Positions 17,047 through 24,296 of a DNA stretch of 64,000 nucleotides are shown here, in pieces. A model generated the notes under the pieces. That model had not been told where the DNA came from, ran no database searches, and saw nothing but the letters and a program-made list of their open reading frames with translations. The stretch covers positions 1-64,000 of the forward strand of contig NZ_BAAAPC010000006.1 in assembly GCF_039530945.1 (NCBI RefSeq), read 5' to 3'. This stretch comes from Nocardiopsis_C rhodophaea. GTDB taxonomy: Bacteria > Actinomycetota > Actinomycetes > Streptosporangiales > Streptosporangiaceae. How positions within the stretch are numbered: the first letter of the stretch is position 1; each line of letters begins with the position of its first letter. Made by a program: the position numbers and the translations under genes.

Positions 17047-17724
17047 TCAGGCGCCGGAGCCGACGCGGATCTCGAACATGCCCAAGGGGCCGCCGTCGAT
17101 GAACAGCTCCTCGCCGTATTCCAGCAACCGCGTCTCGGCGGGCAGGTCGGCGCGGATATCGCCGGTGGGTCCGTCGGTCGGCCGCGGCGGCCCGCTGGTG
17201 GTGGCACGAGCCAGGGCCTCCTCCCCGACGCTCGCGGTCACCGTGAGGTCGCCCCCTCCGAGTTCGTCGGGGGTGACGATCGCCGGGCCCAGGGTAAGCG
17301 CGGCTGGGGCCCGCTCGGGGGTGCGCCACAGGCAGGCCAGGGTCGAACCCGCGCGTCCCCCGCGGGCGTCGAACACGGCGGCCGCCCCCACGGCAGCGGA
17401 CAGCGCTTCGGTTCCCTCGGGGAGCAGCACGCCGTCGTCGGTTCCGCGCACCAGACCCGGCGCGACTTCGGTCCACGTGCCGTCCACCCGGGCGGGGACG
17501 GGGTGTGCGGGGCGGACCGGGGGGCAGTGGCAGGCCTCGAACCGCACGATGATCTCCACCGGGTCAGCGAGCGCCCGGTCGAAGGAGTGCTTAAGGGTGT
17601 CGCCACCCGCGGCCAGCAGCTCGGGTACGGTTTCCGGCCCCGGGTAGCCGAAGACGCAGCCGTCGTCGATCACTCCGGTCCGCTCCGCGCCCCCGCTGGG
17701 CGAGAGGTAGGTGACCCAGTGCAT
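17047..17724 (-). CDS. Fumarylacetoacetate hydrolase-like protein, possibly degenerate
   Basis: 225 residues. The N-terminus (MHWVTYLSPSGGAERTGVIDDGCVFGYPG..VPELLAAGGDTL) resembles the N-terminal domain of FAH-family proteins, with a later core (VGAAAVFDARGGRAGST, LTLGPAIVTPDELGGGDLTVTASVGEE). The usual catalytic metal ligands (the spaced E-x-E and D of the family) are not evident, so enzyme activity is doubtful. There is no signal peptide. It is convergent with the M15-like gene on the left and lies downstream of metQ in the same orientation, with a strong terminator between. Confidence 0.6.
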   Translation of the reverse strand: MHWVTYLSPSGGAERTGVIDDGCVFGYPGPETVPELLAAGGDTLKHSFDRALADPVEIIVRFEACHCPPVRPAHPVPARVDGTWTEVAPGLVRGTDDGVLLPEGTEALSAAVGAAAVFDARGGRAGSTLACLWRTPERAPAALTLGPAIVTPDELGGGDLTVTASVGEEALARATTSGPPRPTDGPTGDIRADLPAETRLLEYGEELFIDGGPLGMFEIRVGSGA

Positions 17725-17829
17725 TGCCGCCCTTTCCGCCGCGGGGTCCCCCTGCTGACCGCCGCCTTCGCGATCACGCTATCGGAGGTGGGCGCGGGCG
17801 CGAACCGCGGTGGCCGGTGCCAAAAGCCG

Positions 17830-17860
17830 CGGGCGCCCGCGCGGGGTGCGCGGGCGCCCG
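17830..17860 (-). terminator. Terminator of the metNIQ transcript
   Basis: Perfect 12-bp stem (CGGGCGCCCGCG at 17830-17841 with its complement at 17849-17860) and a 7-nt loop, about 20 bp after the metQ stop. On the minus strand the right-hand side is followed by a short GCTTTTG run, a classic intrinsic terminator layout. Confidence 0.82.
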
Positions 17861-17878
17861 TGGTGCATGCGTCAGCCG

Positions 17879-18724
17879 CTACTCGGCGTCGGCGTCGATC
17901 GGGGTGACGACGCCCTTCCACTGGTCCTCCATGTAGGTGCGGACCTCGTCGCTGTGCAGCAGCTCGTCGAGCTTGGCGATGTCGGGGTCGTCGGCCTTGT
18001 CGGCGGCCACTACCAGGCCGTTGGCATAGGGGTTGTCCTTGGTGTCCTCCCACGCCAAGACGTTGGCGCTCTCGGACAGGTCGGCCTCCAGCGCGTAGTT
18101 GCCGTTGACGACGGCGGCGTCGACGTCGGCCAGCGAGCGCGGCAGCTGCGCGGCCTCCACCGGGACGATGTCCAGGTTCCTGGGGTTGTCCTCGATGTCC
18201 TCTACCGTGGCGGCGCTGTCGGCGCCGTCCTTGAGGGTAAGCAGGTCGTTGTCGGCGAGGAGCTTGAGTGCGCGGCCCATGTTGGAGGCGTCGTTGGGCA
18301 CGCCGATCTTGGCGCCGTCCGCCAGGTCCCCGATCTCCTCCAGCGATTCGGAGTAGAGCCCGAACGCCTCCAGGTGTACGTCGTCGACCCAGGTCAGGTC
18401 GGCGTCGCTGTTGCCGTCGAGGTACTCCTGCAAGAACGGCTTGGTCTGGAAGTAGTTGGCGTCGATCTCGCCTTGCGTCAGCGCCGCGTTGGGCTGGTTG
18501 TAGTCGGTGAACTCGGTGACCTGGATGTCCAGCCCGGCGTCGGCGGCGAGGTTTTCCTGCACGTAGTGGAGGATTTTGGCGTGCGGGACCGGCGACGCGC
18601 CGACCTTGATGGTGGTCAGATCGGACGTGTCACCGTTGTCCTTAGCCAGCTCGCTGGGGCTTCCGCACGCGGCGAGGGTGGTGGCCAGGGCCGTGGCGGC
18701 GATGATTCCCCAAGTTCTGCGCAC
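17879..18724 (-). CDS. metQ: Methionine ABC transporter substrate-binding lipoprotein MetQ
   Basis: 281 residues. A lipoprotein signal peptide ends in the lipobox TLAACGS (Cys at about 20). The mature part is an NlpA/MetQ solute-binding protein (IKVGASPVPHAKIL, NYFQTKPFLQEYL, KIGVPNDASNMGRALKLL, YALEADL). It captures methionine outside the membrane for MetI and MetN encoded immediately upstream. The GTG at 18724 is preceded by AAGGAGC, and the signal sequence begins directly after it. Confidence 0.92.
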   Translation of the reverse strand: MRRTWGIIAATALATTLAACGSPSELAKDNGDTSDLTTIKVGASPVPHAKILHYVQENLAADAGLDIQVTEFTDYNQPNAALTQGEIDANYFQTKPFLQEYLDGNSDADLTWVDDVHLEAFGLYSESLEEIGDLADGAKIGVPNDASNMGRALKLLADNDLLTLKDGADSAATVEDIEDNPRNLDIVPVEAAQLPRSLADVDAAVVNGNYALEADLSESANVLAWEDTKDNPYANGLVVAADKADDPDIAKLDELLHSDEVRTYMEDQWKGVVTPIDADAE

Positions 18725-18801
18725 GGTGGGTGCTCCTTGCTGTTGGCGCTTGCGGTGTCGGATGGGTCGGACGGGATAGTGATCGGGTCGGGCGGCCTGC
18801 G

Positions 18802-19482
18802 TCAGCGGTGGGAGAGCCGCCGGATCAGCAGGTCGCCGAGGCTCTGGGCGGCCTGGACGACGATGACCAGCAGCACGACCGTCGCCCACAGGTAGTAGTC
18901 GTCGAACTGCTGGTAGCCCTTGCGGATGGCGACGTCACCGAGTCCGCCGCCGCCGATCGCCCCGGCCATGGCCGAGTAGGAGACCAGCGCGACGATCGTC
19001 ATGACCAGTCCGGCGACCAGACCGGGAAGGGCCTCGGGCAGCAGCACCTTGCCGACGATGGTGAGTTTCCGGGTGCCCATGGCGTGGGCCGCCTCGACGA
19101 CGCCGCGGTCGACCTCGCGCAGCGACGTCTCGACGAGGCGGGCGAAGAACGGGATGGCACCGATGCTCAGCGGGACGACGGCCGCGGTCGGGCCGATGGT
19201 CGTGCCGGTGAGCAGCCGGGTCAGTGCGAGGACGGCCACCATCAGCACGATGAACGGCAGCGACCGGCCGATGTTCACAACAGCGCTCAGGACTGCCCGT
19301 AGGACGGGGGCGGGGGTCAGGCCGCCGCGGTCGGTGGTGACGAGCAGCACCCCCAGGGGCAGGCCCACGAGGATGCTGAAGATGGTGGCCCACAGGACCA
19401 TGTAGAGGGTGTCGAGGGTGCCGAACAACAGGACCGGCCACATCTCCGGCAGCCGCTCGGTGAGCTCGCTCAGCCAGGTCAT
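18802..19482 (-). CDS. metI: Methionine ABC transporter permease MetI
   Basis: 226 residues with five or so membrane helices. The permease signature loop that contacts the ATPase (EAAHAMGTRKLTIVGKVLLPEALPGLVAGL) and the MetI-typical GAIGGGGLGDVAIRKGYQQFD are clear. The ATG overlaps the metN stop (ATGA at 19479-19482), and metQ follows 78 bp downstream. Confidence 0.93.
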   Translation of the reverse strand: MTWLSELTERLPEMWPVLLFGTLDTLYMVLWATIFSILVGLPLGVLLVTTDRGGLTPAPVLRAVLSAVVNIGRSLPFIVLMVAVLALTRLLTGTTIGPTAAVVPLSIGAIPFFARLVETSLREVDRGVVEAAHAMGTRKLTIVGKVLLPEALPGLVAGLVMTIVALVSYSAMAGAIGGGGLGDVAIRKGYQQFDDYYLWATVVLLVIVVQAAQSLGDLLIRRLSHR

Positions 19483-20450
19483 CGTCCCGCCACCTCCACC
19501 AGGAGCCCCTTGCCGTCCAGGTAGTCCAGGGCCGCGTCCCGGTTGAGGCCGCGGACCTGCACGTTGAGCCGTCCCACGGACTGGCCGGAGACCGTCTCCA
19601 CAGCGCCGCCCAGGACGTTGACGTCGACGTCGAACTTGCGGGTCAGCTCCGACATCAGCGGCTCGTCGTAGGAGCGCGGGTAGGTGATGGCGACCGCGTC
19701 AGGGGCGTCGGTGGGCGGTAGCGGGAACAGCGAGCGGGCCAGCAGCGATCCCGGGGTCCCGATGAGGTCGAGCACGCGCCCAGCCTCGTGGACGGCGCCG
19801 GCCTCCATGATGGCCGCGGAGTCGCAGATCCGCTTGATCACGTCCATCTCGTGGGTGATGAGCAGGATGGTCAGGCCAAGCTCGCGGTTGAGGTCGCGGA
19901 GCAGCTCCAGGATGGACTCGGTGGTCGCGGGGTCCAGGGCGGAGGTGGCCTCGTCGCTGAGCAGGACCTTGGGGTCGGAGGCGAGGGCTCGGGCGATGCC
20001 GACACGCTGCTTCTGCCCGCCGGACAGCTGCGCGGGGTAGGCGCGGGCCCGGTCGGCCAGTCCGACGAGGTCCAGGAGCTCCATGACGCGGCGCTTGCGC
20101 CGCGACGACGCGACACCGGCGACCTCCAGGGGGAAGGCGACGTTGCCCGCGACGGTGCGCGAGGACAGAAGGGCGAAATGCTGGTGCACCATGCCGATGC
20201 GGCGCCGCGCCGCGCGCAGCTGGGCCGGGCGGCGCATCGCCGTGAGGTCCTCACCGTCGACGCGCACCGTTCCGCGGGTGGGGCGTTCCAGGAGGTTGAC
20301 GCAGCGGAGCAGGGTGCTCTTGCCGGCGCCGCTCTGGCCCACTACGCCGTAGATCTCGCCTTGGCGGACGTTGAGATCGACGTCGTCGAGCGCGAGTACC
20401 TCGCGGTCCTTCAACCGGTAGACCTTGCGCAGGCCCACAGCTTCTATCAC
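19479..20450 (-). CDS. metN: Methionine ABC transporter ATPase MetN
   Basis: 323 residues. Walker A GQSGAGKSTLL, signature LSGGQKQRVGIARAL, Walker B VLLSDEATSALDP and the H-loop THEMDV are all intact. The C-terminal NIL domain (about 245-323), which binds methionine and inhibits transport when methionine is plentiful, is present (FDVDVNVLGGAVETVSGQSVGRLNVQV). The GTG start at 20450 follows GAGGAAACCA, a good ribosome binding site. Longer upstream in-frame extension is Pro/Thr-rich and unlike the family. Confidence 0.94.
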   Translation of the reverse strand: MIEAVGLRKVYRLKDREVLALDDVDLNVRQGEIYGVVGQSGAGKSTLLRCVNLLERPTRGTVRVDGEDLTAMRRPAQLRAARRRIGMVHQHFALLSSRTVAGNVAFPLEVAGVASSRRKRRVMELLDLVGLADRARAYPAQLSGGQKQRVGIARALASDPKVLLSDEATSALDPATTESILELLRDLNRELGLTILLITHEMDVIKRICDSAAIMEAGAVHEAGRVLDLIGTPGSLLARSLFPLPPTDAPDAVAITYPRSYDEPLMSELTRKFDVDVNVLGGAVETVSGQSVGRLNVQVRGLNRDAALDYLDGKGLLVEVAGR

Positions 20451-21049
20451 TGGTTTCCTCGTGGGTCGGGTGGAGAATTCCCTGGGGGTGTCCGGCGGCG
20501 TCCGGCGGTGGCCGGGCACGGCCGGGGAGCCCGACAGCGGGCACGCCGAACCGATCGGGGCGGCGTATGCCCATGTCAAAGCCTAGGGAGTACGGCGCGT
20601 TCGCGGGCGTGGCGGCGCGTCCGCCGGGGCGGTCGGCGGTACCGCTGCGAGTGGAGGGTCGGCGACCGCCGGTCCGCCTGCGGGTCCGGACAGCGGCGCA
20701 AGCGCGCGCGGACGCGTGCGGGTGGGAGATAAAGGCCTAGCGACACATTCGACAGCGGCCGTCGCCCGAGAGGTGCCGCATGGAGCAGCGCCGACGTCCG
20801 CCGCGCGTGGAGGCGCGGGAGGTCACGTTGCCACGATCGAGTGTGTTCACGCCCTCTACGAAACCATACCGGAGCGGTGTGAAATAGGCCGTTTCGCCCG
20901 GATCGCGGGTAACATTCGCCACAGTTGTCGGATTCTGTAGCCGAAGCCCCCTGTTCCCAGGGGGTTCCGCCACTGGAGTCGACGAACGTCCTCCACACCC
21001 GTCTCGGCCTTGCTTACACTCAAACAGCGTCCCAAGCACGATCAATCGA
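20451..21049. other. Intergenic region upstream of metN
   Basis: 600 bp between divergent genes. On the minus strand a TTGACA-like -35 (in TTTGACATGG near 20573-20580) is present but no good -10 follows at 16-18 bp. I searched for SAM riboswitch elements on the metN side and saw none. The part near 20840-21040 is less GC-rich than average. No ORF looks coding. Confidence 0.4.
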
Positions 21050-21078
21050 TTGGCAAACAGGCAGAACTCCCTTAATGT
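21050..21078 (+). promoter_or_regulatory. Candidate promoter of the coiled-coil hydrolase gene
   Basis: TTGGCA (21050-21055), 17-bp spacer, TAATGT (21073-21078). Transcription would start near 21085 and give a 5' leader of about 165 nt before the GTG at 21251. Confidence 0.4.
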
Positions 21079-21181
21079 GCCTGGGGCGTCACGCCGGACC
21101 GCGCGGTCGAGGAGGAGCGACACTCGCCGCCGGAAACCGGCCCCTGAGCGGACCGCGGCCCCGGTCCCGGCCCCATGCGAG

Positions 21182-21229
21182 AGCCGACGCGTTCCGCGAG
21201 GGAGGAGCCTCCTCCCTCGGACGTCGGCT
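21182..21229 (+). promoter_or_regulatory. Long leader hairpin just upstream of the ribosome binding site
   Basis: An outer 8-bp stem (AGCCGACG 21182-21189 with CGTCGGCT 21222-21229) encloses an 11-bp inner stem (CGAGGGAGGAG 21197-21207 with its complement 21209-21219). The inner right arm contains CTCCTC, which could alternatively pair with the GAGGAG of the Shine-Dalgarno at about 21236-21243. It could be a translational switch or a stable 5' mRNA structure. Confidence 0.5.
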
Positions 21230-21250
21230 GAGAAGCGAGGAGCGATCCAC

Positions 21251-22270
21251 GTGGAGCCCGACCGATCATCCGGACCGGACGACTTCGCCGACTTCTGGGC
21301 GGCCGACCCACACGTCGGCACCACCCTCCTGTCTCCAACGGCGCGGCGTCGCCTCCGCCTCGCCCTGCCCGCGGTGGCCCTGGCCGCCACGCTCGGCCTG
21401 GCCCCGCTCACGGCGAGCACCGCCAACGGCGCGGTGGCGCCCCAGGAAAGCCTGAGCTCTCTGCAGGAGCGCGCTGAAGCGCTGGGCGACGAGTACGGCG
21501 GCCACCTCGTCGACATGGAGGGGGTCATGGAGGAGGCCGAGAAGGCCGAGAAGCGAGCGAAGAAGACCCAGGAGAAGGTCGACGCGGCCCAGGACCAGGT
21601 CCGCAAGTTGGCCGTGGCCAGCTACACGCGCGGCGGCATCGACCCCGCCTTCTCCCTGTTCGTCGAGGACGACCCCCAGGAGGTCATCGACCAGGCCTCA
21701 CTGGTCGGACACCTGTCCAGCAGCCAACGCGACAAGATCGACCGCTTGAGGCGGGCCATCGACCGCGACAAGAAGGCCCAGAAGAACGCCGAGAAGAAGG
21801 TCGCCAAGGTCAAGGAGGACCTCGACGAGCTGGAGGGCCGCCGCGAGAAGGTGCAGGAGCTCATCGCCAAGCACCCCGCCCAGGAGATGGGCCCGCCGGA
21901 CAACCTCACCCCTCGCACCCGGCAGATGAAGGAGATCATCATCGAGAAGTTCGGGGAGGGGAAGGAGCAGGGCGGCGTGGGCTGCTACCGCCCGGACGGG
22001 GGCTTCGTCGTTGGCGAGCACCCCAAGGGCCGGGCCTGCGACTTCATGGTGAACGACGAGGGAGAGATGCCCTCACAGGAGCAGATCGACCGCGGCTACG
22101 ACATCGCCGAGTTCGCCCAGGACAACGCGGAGCGGCTCGGCGTCATGTACATCATCTACCGGCAGAAGATCTGGGACGTGCGCCGCAGCGGGGAGGGCTG
22201 GCGGGACATGGCCGACCGGGGCAGCATCACCGAGAACCACTTCGACCACGTGCACATTTCGATGATGTGA
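21251..22270 (+). CDS. Secreted coiled-coil protein with ARB-07466-like (M15-like) C-terminal domain
   Basis: 339 residues. Residues 1-33 are a cytoplasmic start, followed by a membrane/signal segment (about 34-60, LALPAVALAATLGLAPLTASTANGAVA), a long Glu/Lys-rich coiled coil (about 66-205) and a C-terminal domain with GGFVVGEHPKGRACDFMV and a final HFDHVHISMM. The spaced His/Asp and His-x-His match M15-type zinc ligands. The domain resembles the ARB-07466-like C-terminal family found in secreted actinobacterial proteins; activity on peptidoglycan is inferred, not shown. The GTG at 21251 has AGGAG at eight bases. Confidence 0.8.
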   Translation: MEPDRSSGPDDFADFWAADPHVGTTLLSPTARRRLRLALPAVALAATLGLAPLTASTANGAVAPQESLSSLQERAEALGDEYGGHLVDMEGVMEEAEKAEKRAKKTQEKVDAAQDQVRKLAVASYTRGGIDPAFSLFVEDDPQEVIDQASLVGHLSSSQRDKIDRLRRAIDRDKKAQKNAEKKVAKVKEDLDELEGRREKVQELIAKHPAQEMGPPDNLTPRTRQMKEIIIEKFGEGKEQGGVGCYRPDGGFVVGEHPKGRACDFMVNDEGEMPSQEQIDRGYDIAEFAQDNAERLGVMYIIYRQKIWDVRRSGEGWRDMADRGSITENHFDHVHISMM

Positions 22271-22281
22271 CCCGACCCTCG

Positions 22282-22314
22282 CCTCGCGGGCGCGGCCGAG
22301 ACCCGCCCGCGAGG
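22282..22314. terminator. Convergent terminator hairpin
   Basis: CCTCGCGGGC (22282-22291) and GCCCGCGAGG (22305-22314) form a perfect 10-bp stem with a 13-nt loop, between the hydrolase stop and the stop of the small convergent membrane protein gene. It may serve both strands. Confidence 0.7.
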
Positions 22315-22331
22315 GCGTGCGGCCGTCGGCC

Positions 22332-22484
22332 TCAGCCCCCGGTGAAGAGTGGGGCGTACAGGACCGTCATACAGCCGCCGATGAGGGCCAGCATCGATCC
22401 GACGGCGAGGATGAACACGGCCCAGGCGAGGAAGCCGTGCCGGGGACGGTGGTCGGGACGTTGCGGGGAGGACGACGAAGACAC
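22332..22484 (-). CDS. Small (50-residue) single-pass membrane protein
   Basis: A short frame with a GTG start at 22484, an AAGGG ribosome binding site at six bases, and a TGA at 22332. The product has a Ser-rich then basic N-terminus (QRPDHRPRH), one hydrophobic helix from about 18 to 48 (FLAWAVFILAVGSMLALIGG) and a single Cys. I do not recognise the family. The combination of Shine-Dalgarno, a basic-then-hydrophobic pattern and a terminator just after the stop supports a real gene. Function is unknown; a membrane regulatory peptide is one possibility. Confidence 0.6.
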   Translation of the reverse strand: MSSSSSPQRPDHRPRHGFLAWAVFILAVGSMLALIGGCMTVLYAPLFTGG

Positions 22485-23059
22485 TGTTGCCCTTCACATC
22501 ACTGGTCCGCCGTCGGCGGACATCGAGGGATACCGCGAACCCCCACCGTATCCCCCGGCGAGGGGGCGCAGGCGGCGGACGGCCGACCTCACCCGGCATA
22601 TGATCTCGATCCGGCAACGATCCCGCCGGATTCGTCCCGTTTTCTCGGTGTGACCGCCAACCTGAACCTCAGGGTCCGAACCTTTGGTCCGTGCGGCAGC
22701 GCGCGAAAACGACATGCGCCGTTTTTCACCCCCAATTCCCGCCACAAAACGGTGACGATCCACGACGTTTCCCGCGACACCGGAACCATGGCCGATCGCG
22801 GAAGTTAAAATGCCGAGTCCTGCCCCCTGACGCACATCCGGCACCTCGCCGGGTGCGCGGGGTACGCAGCGGAGCGATCGCTTCCGCCCGGGGTCGAACC
22901 GCGGTCACGGATGGTCACATCCCAACACCGTGGTGTGCGCATCTCGCGCGGATCACAGCGAGCGGATCCACCCGTATCAGGCCATTCCAGATGGAACCGA
23001 CAACGCGCCGACGCGCGTCGGACAAACAGTTCACACACGCAGTTGGCGCGAGGGGAGTC
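22485..23059. other. Intergenic region with a 14-bp palindrome upstream of the Pro/Gly-rich membrane protein
   Basis: 575 bp between divergent genes. It includes A/T-richer patches at 22670-22760 and 22795-22815. A perfect palindrome CCGACGCGCGTCGG sits at 23008-23021, 39 bp before the ATG at 23060, and may be a regulator site. No coding frame here is convincing. Confidence 0.45.
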
Positions 23060-24130
23060 ATGAGCGACAACGGACCCTACCCACAGCCTCCGCAATTCCC
23101 CCAGGATGGCGAAGGCGGCTCCGGAGGACAGCCGCCCTACGGCGGCGCCTACGGCCAGCCCGGGCCCGAGCACGGTGGCCCCCACCCCGGTCAGCAGTAC
23201 CCGAGCGGCCCCCACCAGGCTCCCTACGGCGGCCAGAACACCGGAGGACAGCCCGGCTACGGCTACGGCGGCCCGCAGCACGGGGGGCCGCAGTTCCAGC
23301 AGCCGCCGGAACAGCCGATGTACGCCGGCCCCCAGGGTCCCCAGCCGCCCTACGGCGGTCCAGGCATGCCCGGCGGCCCCGGCGGCTACCCGCCGCCTCC
23401 ACCGCCAAAGCGGAGCAGCGCCGGGATGTGGATCGTCATCGGCGGTGGCGCGGTCATCCTGCTCCTGGTGATCGCGGTGGTCATCGTGATATTGAAGCCC
23501 AGCGACAGCAGTCCGTCCGCGGCCCCGCAGCCCGACGGCCAGGCGCGGTCGGACGACCAGCCCAAGGAGGAGGCGGACGACGAGCCGGAGCCCAAGGCCA
23601 AAGGTGAGCCGCCCTACAAGCTGCCCGAGGACGCGTGCCAGACCTACACCGAGGACAAGCTGAGCGAGTACGCGATCTCCGACAGCAGCAAGAACCTCAG
23701 CGACAACCGCTCCGCGTGCCGCTGGCGCGTCGAGGGCGAAGGCGACAGCTGGGGCACGTTCTCCCTGGAGTACCGGACCCCCTTCGCCGGGTCCGACTCC
23801 GTCGAGGGCGCCAAGGACGACTTCGCGTCGGCCGTCAAATACGCCACCGATGAGAGCAACGACTACATGGAGCGCGAGGTCCACGAGGAAGAGGACGTCA
23901 AGCTCGGTGAGGAGGCCAAGCTGATCTTCTCCACGGAGAAGATCACGCGGTCCAACTATTCGGTGGCCACGCTGCTGGTCCGCGAGGGGAACATCACCAC
24001 CGAGGTGAAGCTCTCGATGTCGCCTGGTCTCAACGCCGACGAGAGCGTTCCGGCCCCGCTGGAGTTCTCCGACGTGGAGGACATGATGCTCGACCTGGGC
24101 AAGGCGTCACTGACCCCCATCGGCTCCTAA
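23060..24130 (+). CDS. Pro/Gly/Gln-rich single-pass membrane protein with extracellular domain
   Basis: 356 residues. Residues 1-118 are a low-complexity tail of Pro, Gly, Gln and Tyr repeats; a membrane helix spans about 123-146; an acidic linker (about 150-190) leads to an extracellular domain of about 165 residues with two Cys (EDACQTYTEDKL and SACRWRVEGEG). The latter resembles DUF3558-type cell-surface domains, a weak assignment. The start ATG is preceded by GAGGGGA. Proteins with this layout are common in actinomycetes, with the disordered tail inside the cell. A strong terminator follows. Confidence 0.75.
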   Translation: MSDNGPYPQPPQFPQDGEGGSGGQPPYGGAYGQPGPEHGGPHPGQQYPSGPHQAPYGGQNTGGQPGYGYGGPQHGGPQFQQPPEQPMYAGPQGPQPPYGGPGMPGGPGGYPPPPPPKRSSAGMWIVIGGGAVILLLVIAVVIVILKPSDSSPSAAPQPDGQARSDDQPKEEADDEPEPKAKGEPPYKLPEDACQTYTEDKLSEYAISDSSKNLSDNRSACRWRVEGEGDSWGTFSLEYRTPFAGSDSVEGAKDDFASAVKYATDESNDYMEREVHEEEDVKLGEEAKLIFSTEKITRSNYSVATLLVREGNITTEVKLSMSPGLNADESVPAPLEFSDVEDMMLDLGKASLTPIGS

Positions 24131-24173
24131 AGGGCCGAGCGCGCAAAGCGCGCGGACGCAACGGAGACGACAG

Positions 24174-24210
24174 CGGGGGTGTGCGGGCTTTTCAGGCCCG
24201 CACACCCCCG
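24174..24210. terminator. Bidirectional terminator between the membrane protein gene and metE
   Basis: A perfect 15-bp stem (CGGGGGTGTGCGGGC at 24174-24188 and its complement at 24196-24210) with loop TTTTCAG, followed on the plus strand by TTT. It serves the plus-strand gene ending at 24130 and could also serve metE, whose stop is at 24297. Confidence 0.85.
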
Positions 24211-24296
24211 TTTCGCCGCGCTCCGGCCCGGTCCACGCGCCGCCCGGTGCCGCGGACACCGGACGGTGGCTCAGGCGGCCGAGACGACCGGCCGGA

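Noticed and set aside
20451..20750. SAM riboswitch ahead of metN
   Set aside because: Expected for methionine transport genes, but none of the core motifs of the SAM-I/IV or SAM-II families was found on the minus strand.
21085..21250. c-di-AMP (ydaO) riboswitch ahead of the coiled-coil hydrolase
   Set aside because: Common upstream of actinobacterial wall hydrolases, but the GGNGAACC/GGGTGAATC-type elements are absent.
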